A program made the translations under genes and the position numbers. Below the pieces are notes generated by a model, which was given only the letters and a program-made list of their open reading frames with translations, did no database searches and was not told the origin of the DNA. A stretch of DNA of 64,000 nucleotides from Deltaproteobacteria bacterium (GTDB lineage Bacteria > Myxococcota_A > UBA796 > CAJQPC01), in NCBI GenBank assembly GCA_016717595.1, contig JADKFE010000030.1, forward strand, positions 1 to 64,000, in the 5' to 3' direction. Positions 14,835-23,063 of the stretch are shown piece by piece; within the stretch, counting starts at the first letter, position 1; each line of letters opens with the position of its first letter.

Positions 14835-17245
14835 CGCGCGCCTCCTTGGCCTGGGCGCCAGAACCCGGCGACTTCAGCGGCGGGGTCTACGGCCGAGCGG
14901 GGCGTCCACCACGGCGGGTAAAACGCCGCGTAGTCACGCCAGCCGAAGCGGCGGTCTACGAGCACCACCACGCCGCGGTCCTCAGGGCCCCGCAGGAGGC
15001 GCCCGGCGGCCTGAACGACGCGGCTCATGCCGGGGGTGAGGTAGGCGTAGAGGAATCCTTGGCCATACCGAGTCTCGAACCGCTCCTGCATCAGCTCTCG
15101 CTCCAGCCCGACCTGGGGTAACGCCGGGCCGACGATGATCACGGTCTGAAGGATACCTCCTGGGAGGTCAACCCCTTCAGCGAACACGCCGCCCAGCACC
15201 GCGTGCAGCGCCCGCGGCGGGCCGATCTCCCGCAGGCGGTCGAGCATGGTCAAGCGCTCGTCTTCGCTCATCTTCGGCCTCTGCACGAGGCTCTCGCGGC
15301 CTGACACCTCGGCCAGCGGGGCCAGATCTCGCAACAACGAGAACGCGCTGTAGAAGATGGCGACGTTGCCCGGCGTGGCCTGGATCAGCTCCCCCAGGAG
15401 CGCGCCGGTCTTGGCGCGGTGGGCGTCGCGGTCGCGGTAGGTCGTGGAGATGCGGGGGGCCACGACGACGTGCAGGTTGTCCGGCGGGAAGGGTGAGGCG
15501 TGCTCGACGATGTCTACGCGCTCTTCAGGCAAGCCCAACAGATCGCGGTAGAAGCTCGGCGGCGAGAGCGTCGCCGACATCAGCACCGCCCCGTGCAGCT
15601 CCGCGAAGCGCCGCCCCATCCAGGCCGAGGGGTCTAAACACACGAGCTTGAGCGCCGGTCGGGGCCGGCCGCGCCAGATGGCGACGAGGTCTTCGCTCGC
15701 GCCGTATTGTTCGGCCTCGTCCAAGGCCGCGACGAGGTCGATGAGCGCCCGGGCGACGTGCTGGTAGCTGTCGCCGCCGCCGTCGGTGGGGCGATCCCGG
15801 CGGGCCAAGGCGTACTCGATGGCCAGCTCATCCACACGGTCGCGCAGATCGCGGAGCACGCCCCGGCGTAGGCCCACGACGGCCTCCCCTTGGTCACTCA
15901 CCGGGCCGTCGATGTCTAAACCGGCGTCGACGATGAGCTGCTCTAGCTCCTCCATGATCTGGATGTTCGCGCCAAAACGCCCGGGGTCGGCGTCGCGCAG
16001 CTCCTCGATGGCGGCGGCGGCGTCCGAGGCGCGCAGCTCCGGGGACCACTGCTCCCGGGCGCGCTCGACGAGGTTGTGGGCCTCGTCCACCAAGACCACC
16101 CAGCGCTCGTTGGGGTCGGCGAGCACCCGGCGCAGGGTGGCCCGGGGGTTGAAGGCGTAGTTGAAGTCACCCACGACCACGTCCGCGCGCTCGGCGACCT
16201 CTAAGCTCAGCTCAAAGGGGCAGATGTGCACGGCCTCGGCCTCGGCGCGCACGACATGGGGCGGGGCCAAACCGCGGCGCACGAGGCGATCGGCGGCGGC
16301 GGGGGCGCGCTCAAAGTAGCCCGCGGCGTAGGAGCAGACCTCGGGGCGGCAGTCCACCACGCCGTTCAGGCAGGCCTTCTCCCGGGCCCGGATCGACACC
16401 GCCCGCAGGGGCAAGCCCTGGGCGGCGATGGCGCCCAGGGTCTCCTCAAAGAGCCGCTGCTGGGTGCCTTTGGCCGTGGCGACAAAGAGCTTGTGGCCCT
16501 GCTCGTAGCAGGATCGCAGCGCCCCGTGGAGCGCCGCCGCCGTCTTGCCCGAGCCCGTGGGCGCGGCCAACAACAACAGCCGCCCCTCGTCTAAGCTCGC
16601 CTGAACCTGGGCCGAGATGTCCTCTTGCAGCGGGCGCACGGACTCATGGGCGAAGGGCACGGGCACGGCGCGGCGGGCGGCGAAGTGGGCGTTTCGCTCT
16701 TCGCGGCGGGTGATGAGCCAGGTGAGCTGGGCCTCCACCCAGGCGCGGGTCTCGTCGATGGGGTCACGCACGATGAAGGTGCGGCGGGAGGAGTCGGCGA
16801 GGCTCACCAACACCAGGCGCCCCAAGGCCGAGCCCGCGCCGGAGGCCGAGAGCAGCCAACAATACAGGGCCACCTGGGCGCGGTAGTCGGGCCAGTCCTC
16901 AAGGCGGGTGTCGGCCAACATCCGGGCGTTGAGGCCCGTGGACTTGTACTCCTCGACCCAGAGCTGACCGGCCTCGCGGCTGAGCCCGTCGAGGCGCCCG
17001 CGGATGGTGCAGTCCCAGCCCAAGACCGGGAAGGTCACGCGGATGGAGTGCTCGGCGATGAACTCTTCGTCTTCAGCGAGGCGGCTGGCCTGCACGTCTT
17101 GGTGAACGGCGCGGCCCGCCGCCATCCGCGCCTGCTGGGACTGGGCGAGGTTCAGGCGTAAGCTGCCCTCGCGGGGGCCGACGCTCAGCAGGTCATGCAC
17201 GCCGAGGATCACCCGTCGGTCGGCGTCGCGGAATCGGAGGCTCAC
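14831..17245 (-). CDS. RecB-type nuclease fused to XPD/DinG-like Fe-S helicase
   Basis: 804 residues. Residues 1-200 form a PD-(D/E)XK nuclease: GRLDGL with D86, VEEYKS with E99 and K101, and the QxxxY motif of RecB-family nucleases at 124-128. The helicase part has Walker A APTGSGKT at 228-235, four Cys between motifs I and II (CLNGVVDCRPEVC and HICPFE) as in the XPD 4Fe-4S cluster, a DEAH box in VLVDEAHNLV, motif III in SATLSPPSFY, and motif VI in QAAGRLLRG. It is thus a 5'-3' superfamily 2 helicase with its own nuclease. DNA repair or defence are both possible. It is the first gene of an operon with the patatin-like protein. Confidence 0.85.
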   Translation of the reverse strand: MSLRFRDADRRVILGVHDLLSVGPREGSLRLNLAQSQQARMAAGRAVHQDVQASRLAEDEEFIAEHSIRVTFPVLGWDCTIRGRLDGLSREAGQLWVEEYKSTGLNARMLADTRLEDWPDYRAQVALYCWLLSASGAGSALGRLVLVSLADSSRRTFIVRDPIDETRAWVEAQLTWLITRREERNAHFAARRAVPVPFAHESVRPLQEDISAQVQASLDEGRLLLLAAPTGSGKTAAALHGALRSCYEQGHKLFVATAKGTQQRLFEETLGAIAAQGLPLRAVSIRAREKACLNGVVDCRPEVCSYAAGYFERAPAAADRLVRRGLAPPHVVRAEAEAVHICPFELSLEVAERADVVVGDFNYAFNPRATLRRVLADPNERWVVLVDEAHNLVERAREQWSPELRASDAAAAIEELRDADPGRFGANIQIMEELEQLIVDAGLDIDGPVSDQGEAVVGLRRGVLRDLRDRVDELAIEYALARRDRPTDGGGDSYQHVARALIDLVAALDEAEQYGASEDLVAIWRGRPRPALKLVCLDPSAWMGRRFAELHGAVLMSATLSPPSFYRDLLGLPEERVDIVEHASPFPPDNLHVVVAPRISTTYRDRDAHRAKTGALLGELIQATPGNVAIFYSAFSLLRDLAPLAEVSGRESLVQRPKMSEDERLTMLDRLREIGPPRALHAVLGGVFAEGVDLPGGILQTVIIVGPALPQVGLERELMQERFETRYGQGFLYAYLTPGMSRVVQAAGRLLRGPEDRGVVVLVDRRFGWRDYAAFYPPWWTPRSAVDPAAEVAGFWRPGQGGAR

Positions 17246-17358
17246 CTCTCGCGGATAACGTGTCGGGGGCCCGGAGGCGCGGGCGAACTCACCGCGGAGC
17301 GGTCCTTGCCGGTCAACACGCCCCGGGGTTAGTGGCGCGCCTCGTCTCGGAGCTGTTC

Positions 17359-18048
17359 ATGGAGCTGCCGCTGTTAGCGCTCGGCGCCGTCACCGCCAGC
17401 GCGGTGCATGTGCTCACCGGCCCGGATCACCTCGCGGCGGTCCTCCCCTTCGCCATCGCCGATCGCCGCCGGGCCTTCGCCGTGGGCGCCTCCTGGGGCT
17501 TGGGCCACGGCCTCGGCGTCTTGGCCTTGGGCCTCGTCGGGCAGGTCCTGCGGGAGCGGGTGAACCTGGACGCGCTCTCCGGCGCGGCGGAGCTCGTCGT
17601 CGGCGCGCTGTTGATCTTCGTGGGCCTTCGCACCCTGGCCCAGAGCCGCCTCGTCATCGTGCACGGTCACGCCCATGAGCACGAGGCGACCCATGAGCAC
17701 GGCCACGTTCACGTTCACATCGGCGACGTGACCGTCGATCAGCCGGAGCACCCCGTCGTCGGCGAGCACACGCGCCACCGGCACTCGGCCTTTGGTTTTG
17801 GGATCCTCCACGGCGCGGCGGGCGGGGGTCACCTCTTGGGCGCGCTCCCGGCCATGGCGCTGCCGCCCGCCGACGCGGCGATTTACCTGGGCGCATACGG
17901 CCTCACGGCGCTCATCACCATGGGCGCCTTCGCCGCCAGCGCCGGGGCGCTCGTGCGCGAAGCCCAGCTCTCCCGGGCCTTGGCCGTGGCCGGAGCGCTC
18001 AGCGTCGCCGTGGGCGTGATGTGGATGGGGATGGCGGCCCTGGGCTGA
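17359..18048 (+). CDS. UreH/NicO-type membrane transporter with His-rich loop
   Basis: 229 residues from the ATG at 17359 (GGAG 6 nt before it); an earlier in-frame ATG at 17260 gives a basic extension without a ribosome site. Six hydrophobic spans are visible. The first contains HVLTGPDHLAAV, the signature of the UreH/NicO group of Ni2+/Co2+ transport proteins. Between spans three and four lies a loop rich in His (HGHAHEHEATHEHGHVHVH), a likely metal-binding site. After it HSAFGFGILHGAAGGGH repeats the His/Gly pattern. Nickel, cobalt or a related metal is the likely substrate. No urease or hydrogenase genes are nearby. Confidence 0.75.
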   Translation: MELPLLALGAVTASAVHVLTGPDHLAAVLPFAIADRRRAFAVGASWGLGHGLGVLALGLVGQVLRERVNLDALSGAAELVVGALLIFVGLRTLAQSRLVIVHGHAHEHEATHEHGHVHVHIGDVTVDQPEHPVVGEHTRHRHSAFGFGILHGAAGGGHLLGALPAMALPPADAAIYLGAYGLTALITMGAFAASAGALVREAQLSRALAVAGALSVAVGVMWMGMAALG

Positions 18049-18053
18049 TCTTC

Positions 18054-18088
18054 GCCCTAAAATCAGGGCTCCATCAACCGACGGAGCC
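18054..18088 (+). promoter_or_regulatory. overlapping alternative hairpins before the sulfatase gene
   Basis: Hairpin A pairs GCCCT with AGGGC (18054-18069). Hairpin B pairs GGCTCC with GGAGCC (18067-18088). They share three bases, so only one can form at a time. Hairpin B contains the GGAG ribosome binding site of the sulfatase, 7 nt before its ATG. Hairpin A could also be the end of the transporter transcript, and TAAAAT in its loop resembles a -10 box. Confidence 0.35.
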
Positions 18089-18093
18089 CCACG

Positions 18094-20091
18094 ATGTCAA
18101 AACGACAGCCCCACACTCCCCGGGCCGAAGGCCGCCCGAACGTGCTCATCCTGACCTGCGATCAGATCGGATACCCACGCTTCTCGTATGGTCCCAACGC
18201 CGGGTTCAACGACGCGCTGAACCGCATCCTGGGCTTCATCGACGACCTGGGCGACGACAACCCCTACCTCAGCGCCCTGCCCGGCTTCGCCCGGCTGCGC
18301 AAAGGGGCCTGGGTGTTCCGCAACCACCACATCGCGTCCAGCGCGTGTACGCCGAGCCGGGCGACGATCTACACCGGCCAATACAGCACCCGCACCGGGG
18401 TCACCCAGACCGACGGCCTGTTCAAGAGCGGCGAGTCGCCAAACTTCCCCTGGCTCACCGAGAGCGGCCCGCCCACCTTAGGCGCCTGGATGCGCGCCGG
18501 GGGCTATGACACGGCGTATTTCGGCAAGTGGCACGTCTCCAACCCGCCCGATCACAGCCTCGAGCGCTACGGCTTCTCCCATTGGGAGGAGAGCTGGCCC
18601 GAGCCCCACGGCAGCCTCAACACAAACTTAGGCGTGTACCGCGACATCGGCTTCACCGATCAGGCCGTGGCGTTCATTCGTGGCAAAGCGATGGGCCTGC
18701 CCTACGCGCGGAAGGTCGGCTACCAAGACCACCTCATCCCCGACGGCCCCCAACCCAACACAGAGAGCCGCCCCTGGCTCGCCGTGCTCTCGCTGACGAA
18801 CCCCCACGACATCGCCACCTACCCCGGCGTGATCTCCCAGGCGATGCCCACGCCCGACTCCGACCCGAACGATCCCACGGCGCAGTCCCCCTTCGGCTCT
18901 CTCACCGTGCCGCTCCAGGGCCAGCGCAGCCTGCCCCCCGCGGGCGGCGTGGCCGCGGTGCCGCTGAACAAGACCGGATTCAGCACAGACGGCCTGGTGA
19001 ACCCCACGCCCAGCCAGGACGAAGACCTCTCCACCAAGCCGACGTGCCAGCGAGAGTACGCGTACAAGATGGGCCTCGCCTTGGCGTCGAAGATCGGCGT
19101 GATGTTGCCCAACATCACCGGCCAAGGCCGCCTGGGCGTCCAGGCCACGCTGAAGAGCTGCATCCCCTTCGCCCTGGCCGATGACCCCAACGACGCCTGC
19201 ATCAAGTTCTTGGAGATCTACGCCTGGTTACACACCGTCGTAGACCCCCACATCAACCGTGTGCTCGACGTGCTGGAGGAGACCGGCCTCGACAAGACCA
19301 CGACCGTGGTGTTTTTGGGCGACCACGGCGAGTACGCGGGCGCGCACGGCATGATGATCGAGAAGTGGCACACGGCCTACAACGAGGCCACCCACGTCCC
19401 GTTCTTGGTGCGCCCCCAGACGCCCAACCTCGACGCCGGGCCAGTGACCGTGAGCGCGCTCACCAGCCACATCGACGTGGTGCCGACCGTGCTGGGTCTC
19501 GCCGGGTTTGACCAAGACGAGCGCGAGAAGCTCGCGGCCTGGCTCTCCCAGACCCATGACTGCCCCGCCCTGCCCGGCGCCGATCTCTCGGGCCTCGTCG
19601 GCGCCCCCGAAGGAGAGGTGGCCAGCGTGCGAGACGGCGACGGCACCGCGCGGGAGGGCATCTTGTTCATCACCGACGACGAGATCACCGCGCCCCTGCC
19701 CTCGCTCTCAAACGCCCACAACCGCTCCTCGGACGAGCAGTTTGAGTTCTTCGGGCAGGTGGTGGACGCCGTGATTGAGGGCGTGCGCGGCACCCCCGCC
19801 CAGCCCTGGATGGGCCCCGGCGCGGTGTGCCAGCCGAACCATGTGCGCAGCGCCCGCACCACCAAGCTCAAGCTCAACAAATACTTCGACCCCGCGGGAG
19901 TCGAGGGCCCGCAGTGGGAGCTCTACGACCTTCAGCACGACCCCAACGAGATGACGAACCTCGTGAACGTCACCGGCGAGACGCCGACGGCGCGGTCCGG
20001 CGCGGCGGGCTGGGCCAACACCCAGGAGGTGCAGGCCTGGGCCGATGAGATGCTGGCGCTGTTGGGGAGGTTGGAGGACCGGATGTTGTGA
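18094..20091 (+). CDS. sulfatase (arylsulfatase family, Cys-type)
   Basis: 665 residues. The metal-binding start NVLILTCDQIGYPRFSYG is followed by the active-site motif CTPSRATIYTGQ, in which Cys is converted to formylglycine. The family's other landmarks are YFGKWHVS and a C-terminal metal-site segment TVVFLGDHGEYAGAHG, then KWHTAYNEATHVPFLVR. There is no signal peptide, so the enzyme is cytoplasmic or exported by an unrecognised route. No formylglycine-generating enzyme gene is in the window. Several residues of the metal centre appear as Asn/Asp pairs as in the family. The start at 18094 follows GGAG with 7-nt spacing. Substrate unknown; long insertions between the core motifs are notable. 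Confidence 0.85.
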   Translation: MSKRQPHTPRAEGRPNVLILTCDQIGYPRFSYGPNAGFNDALNRILGFIDDLGDDNPYLSALPGFARLRKGAWVFRNHHIASSACTPSRATIYTGQYSTRTGVTQTDGLFKSGESPNFPWLTESGPPTLGAWMRAGGYDTAYFGKWHVSNPPDHSLERYGFSHWEESWPEPHGSLNTNLGVYRDIGFTDQAVAFIRGKAMGLPYARKVGYQDHLIPDGPQPNTESRPWLAVLSLTNPHDIATYPGVISQAMPTPDSDPNDPTAQSPFGSLTVPLQGQRSLPPAGGVAAVPLNKTGFSTDGLVNPTPSQDEDLSTKPTCQREYAYKMGLALASKIGVMLPNITGQGRLGVQATLKSCIPFALADDPNDACIKFLEIYAWLHTVVDPHINRVLDVLEETGLDKTTTVVFLGDHGEYAGAHGMMIEKWHTAYNEATHVPFLVRPQTPNLDAGPVTVSALTSHIDVVPTVLGLAGFDQDEREKLAAWLSQTHDCPALPGADLSGLVGAPEGEVASVRDGDGTAREGILFITDDEITAPLPSLSNAHNRSSDEQFEFFGQVVDAVIEGVRGTPAQPWMGPGAVCQPNHVRSARTTKLKLNKYFDPAGVEGPQWELYDLQHDPNEMTNLVNVTGETPTARSGAAGWANTQEVQAWADEMLALLGRLEDRML

Positions 20092-20101
20092 GGGCGGGCG
20101 C

Positions 20102-20126
20102 GCGGCGGCGTGATGTACGCCGCCGC
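20102..20126 (+). terminator. hairpin after the sulfatase gene
   Basis: A 10-bp perfect inverted repeat (GCGGCGGCGT / ACGCCGCCGC) with loop GATGT begins 11 bp after the sulfatase stop. No T-run follows, so it may need a factor or act as a 3'-end stabiliser. Confidence 0.45.
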
Positions 20127-20197
20127 CGACCGGCGCAGCGGCCAAACGCGCGTGATCTCCGCCGACGTCACCCGGCGCCGCGCATGGAGCGCCCCGC

Positions 20198-20568
20198 CTA
20201 CTGGTAAATCACGCTCACCGAGCCATCCGGCCCGCTGGCGACGACTTCAAACTGCACGCGGCCGATGTCGTCGCAGTCCATGCTGAGGTCGTCACCCCAG
20301 GCCTCGCCGTACCAGGTGCCCGCGCCGCGCTCGTCGAGCTCGAAGGTGCGGGTGCCGCCCGAGGTTGGGTATGCGATGACCTCAACCTCGGTGACGTCGC
20401 CGTAGGTGAAGATGTTGGCGTAGAAGAGATCGTCAAAGGCCGAGGCGGCGACGTCCAGTACCCCGCCGCTGATGCCCAAAGGCGGTGTTCCGGCGGGGGG
20501 CCTGCCCCCGAGAGGCAGCCGAGGTGAAGAGCGAAGAGGGCGAGACAGAGGCGGGTGAACTCGGGCAC
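20198..20568 (-). pseudogene. broken small lipoprotein gene
   Basis: From a GTG at 20568 one frame gives a good lipoprotein signal (FTRLCLALFALHLGC). After about 20 more residues it loses sense. A second frame then continues with an acidic, aromatic domain (DDLFYANIFTYGDVTEVEV to SGPDGSVSVIYQ) and stops at 20198. The total span is not a multiple of three, which agrees with a frame break near the GC-rich stretch around 20490-20510. The family is not recognised. Part of it is duplicated immediately upstream. Confidence 0.5.
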
Positions 20569-21037
20569 CGCTGGTGAGGCCCGCCCGGGGCCCGCCCGCG
20601 AGTCCCCCCCATTCTGCCCTTCTCCTGTTTTTGGCTTCCAAGAAGGCGGTCGGCCGAAGGCCGAGGCGGCGATCACCTACCAGATCACCTCGCCGTCGAT
20701 GATGCCCAAGGAAGAGCCGGGTCTCCGAGGCGGCCGGAGCCTCCCCCTCCGGAGGGGGGGTCTCCGCCGGGGGTGAAGGAGGACAAGGCGGAGAGCGAGA
20801 GGAGGGTGAACCAGGGGCTCCGTTGGGTGAAGGAGAATCTCTCGTACCCCAAGCGCCGCGGGTGTGTCGAATTGCCCGCTGTCCGCGACTGAAAGCATCA
20901 AGAGGCCCAAAATTTCCCGCCTGCCGAGAAGCGGGCGGTCGAGGCGCATCATCCGCCGACCTGTCCGCCGATGACGCGACCCCGCAGAGGCGGCCCGGCG
21001 CGCGCTGCGGTAGCCTAAGGGGGTCTCAGGAGCGCTC
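20569..21037. repeat. decayed duplication with palindrome, no intact gene
   Basis: 469 bp with no credible gene. On the minus strand the stretch at about 20640-20720 resembles 20400-20490: both have GGGCATCA followed by a variant of GTCGCCGCCTCGGCC, and the first carries an in-frame stop. A second pair of similar stretches (about 20790-20830 and 20520-20575) corresponds to the lipoprotein signal region. It appears to be a decayed tandem copy of the small lipoprotein gene. A perfect palindrome CCCCCTCC/GGAGGGGG lies at 20743-20758. The last 100 bp should hold the promoter of the DUF1552 gene, but I see no clear boxes. Confidence 0.45.
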
Positions 21038-22318
21038 ATGGCCGTCATTCACACCCGCCGCCGATTGCTTCGTGGCCTCGGCGCCTCGCTCATCGCCGCG
21101 CCGTTTCTGCGGGGGCTCGTCCGCCCCGCCCAGGCCGCCCCGGCGGCGGGGCCCAAACGCCTGTTGGTGATGTTCTCGCCCAACGGCACGGTTCATAGCC
21201 GCTGGCGGCCCACGGGCGGCGAGCGCTCGTTCACCTTCCCCGCGGGCTCGGTGCTGGAGCCCCTCACCGACTGGCGTGATCAGCTCATCGTGCTCGACCG
21301 CCTCAACTTCTTCGACGCCGACAACCACGAGGGCGGCATGGCGGCGATGTTGACCGGCAACGGCGACGCCAGCTCGGTCACCAAAGGCGCGTCGTTGGAT
21401 CAGGTCATCGCCGGGGCCATCGGCGGCGGCTATCGTTTCCCCTCGATTGAGCTGGGTGTTCAGACGAGCGCCTGGGGCGGCTCCTCTCAAACCCGCATGA
21501 GCTACGCCGGGCCCGGCAGCTACGTCACCCCCGACGACGACCCGCTGAACGTCTACACCCGCCTGTACGGCGACGTGCTCGGCGACGCTGAAGCGGCCGC
21601 CCAGCGCCTCGCCCGGCAACAGTCGGTGCTCGACCTGCTCATGGGCGAGGTCTCCGCCTTACAGACCGTCATCGGCGGCGAGGAGCGGGTGAAGCTCGAC
21701 GCCCACTTGGAGTCGCTGCGGGCCCTTGAGAAGAGCCTCAGCCCGTCGGAGAGCTGCGAGGCGCCCCTGCCGCCTTCGGTCACCTCGTCCCAGTCAAACG
21801 ACAGCTTCCCCGATGTCACCTCCGCCCAGATCAAGCTCGCCGTGGCGGCCTTGGCCTGCGGGGCCAGCCCCGTCGTCTCCTTGCAGATGAGCCACACGGT
21901 GAGCCCGGCGGTGTTCACCTGGCTGGGCATGTCCGACAGTCACCACAGCCTCTCCCACATCGACGACAGCAACCAGGCCGGCGTCGATCAGTTCATTGAC
22001 TGTGAGCGGTGGTTCGCCGAGCAGGTCGCCGACGCCTTGGCCCAGCTCGCCGCCTTGCCCGACCCCGACGGCGACGGCACCCTCCTCGACACCACCCTGG
22101 TCTTGTGGGCCAAAGAGCTCGGCGACGGTCGCCAGCACACCTGCGAGAGCGTGCCCTGGGTGATGACCGGCGGCGGGCTCTACACCCCGGGCCGCTATCT
22201 GGACGCCACCGGCTACAGCCAACATCAGGTGCTCGTCTCGATCTGCCAGGCCTTCGGACTTGACCTCGACACCTTCGGCGACCCAAGCGGCGGCGCCGGC
22301 CCGATGGGGGTTCTGTGA
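21038..22318 (+). CDS. DUF1552 family exported protein
   Basis: 426 residues with a twin-arginine signal (TRRRLLRGLGASLIAAPFLRG), so the folded protein is exported. The body matches DUF1552: KRLLVMFSPNGTVHSRW near the N-terminus, LIVLDRLNFFDADNHEGGM, a middle SYAGPGSYVTPDDDP, and a C-terminal segment with SDSHHSLSHIDD and TTLVLWAKELGDG. Members are almost always encoded beside a DUF1592/1588/1585 cytochrome-like protein in Myxococcota and Planctomycetes, as here (4-nt overlap of 22315-22318). The biochemical role of the pair is not established; oxidative attack on a polymer or an unknown redox job has been suggested by context only. Confidence 0.85.
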   Translation: MAVIHTRRRLLRGLGASLIAAPFLRGLVRPAQAAPAAGPKRLLVMFSPNGTVHSRWRPTGGERSFTFPAGSVLEPLTDWRDQLIVLDRLNFFDADNHEGGMAAMLTGNGDASSVTKGASLDQVIAGAIGGGYRFPSIELGVQTSAWGGSSQTRMSYAGPGSYVTPDDDPLNVYTRLYGDVLGDAEAAAQRLARQQSVLDLLMGEVSALQTVIGGEERVKLDAHLESLRALEKSLSPSESCEAPLPPSVTSSQSNDSFPDVTSAQIKLAVAALACGASPVVSLQMSHTVSPAVFTWLGMSDSHHSLSHIDDSNQAGVDQFIDCERWFAEQVADALAQLAALPDPDGDGTLLDTTLVLWAKELGDGRQHTCESVPWVMTGGGLYTPGRYLDATGYSQHQVLVSICQAFGLDLDTFGDPSGGAGPMGVL

Positions 22319-22830
22319 GACGTCTCCTCCTGATCACTTTACCCTTCGGACTCTGGGCCTGTGACGGCGGGCGCCGCGACAAAGACGACGGGGGCGACTC
22401 CGCCGTGGCGGACGAGACCTGTGAGTCCCCTGCCCCGGGCCCGCGGCTCTTGCGCCGCCTCACCCACGACGAGTACGACCGCAGCGTCACCGATCTGCTC
22501 GGCCAGGCCTCCAGCCGCGGCCAAGGCTTCGCCGCGGACGACGTCATCGGCGGCCTGATGAACAACGCCGGGGCCCTGGATGTGTCCTCGTTGCTCGCCG
22601 ATCAGGTGCGCGCCGCCGCTGAAGCCGCCGCCGGTGAGGCCGATCTCACGCTCCTCGTCCCTTGTGACCCGGCGGAGATCGGCAACACCGCCTGCGCGAC
22701 GGTGTTCATCGAAGACTTCGGCCTGCGCGCCTTCCGCCGCCCGCTCACCCAGGACGATCTCGATCGTTACCTGGCCTGTGGGAGTCTGTGGCGCGTGAGG
22801 ACGGCTTCGACGCCGGGGCGCGGTGGGTGA
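22315..22830 (+). CDS. DUF1592/DUF1588-type lipoprotein, N-terminal piece
   Basis: The start is a GTG overlapping the stop of the DUF1552 gene. The signal peptide LLLITLPFGLWAC has a Cys lipobox. RLLRRLTHDEYDRSVTDLLG is the DUF1587-like start, and DFGLRAFRRPLTQDDLDRYL the DUF1595-like segment. After LAC (about 22778) the frame goes wrong: the family sequence continues in the next frame with WESVAREDGFDAGARW. Joined with the two following pieces the protein would be about 655 residues, normal for this family. Confidence 0.75.
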   Translation: MRRLLLITLPFGLWACDGGRRDKDDGGDSAVADETCESPAPGPRLLRRLTHDEYDRSVTDLLGQASSRGQGFAADDVIGGLMNNAGALDVSSLLADQVRAAAEAAAGEADLTLLVPCDPAEIGNTACATVFIEDFGLRAFRRPLTQDDLDRYLACGSLWRVRTASTPGRGG

Positions 22831-23063
22831 TCACGGCGATGTTGCAGTCGCCCCACTTTCTGTACCGCATGGAGCTGGGCGCCAAGGGGGGAGACGGCCT
22901 GTACCACCTCACCGGCTGGGAGCGGGCCACGGCGCTCTCGTACCTGTTCTGGGGCACCACCCCCGATGACCGAGCTCCTCGACGCCGCGGCGTCAGGCGC
23001 TTTGGACACAGACGAGGGCCTGCGCGCCCAGGCCGACCGCCTCGCCGCCGACCCCCGGGCTGA
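22788..23063 (+). CDS. DUF1592-type protein, middle piece (between two frame breaks)
   Basis: Only the first 60 or so residues are real: the frame carries GARWVITAMLQSPHFLYRME and RATALSYLFWGTTPDD, the hallmark DUF1592 segment. From about 22970 the family sequence returns to the frame of the N-terminal piece with ELLDAAASGALDTDEGL, and the rest of this frame is Arg/Pro noise. Two opposite single-base shifts 190 bp apart restore the frame overall. Confidence 0.65.
   Translation: MAREDGFDAGARWVITAMLQSPHFLYRMELGAKGGDGLYHLTGWERATALSYLFWGTTPDDRAPRRRGVRRFGHRRGPARPGRPPRRRPPG

Noticed and set aside
13401..17245. CBASS-type defence system
   Set aside because: No cyclase or other nucleotide-signal gene is present; only the patatin-like effector resembles CBASS. 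Kept only as a general defence hypothesis.
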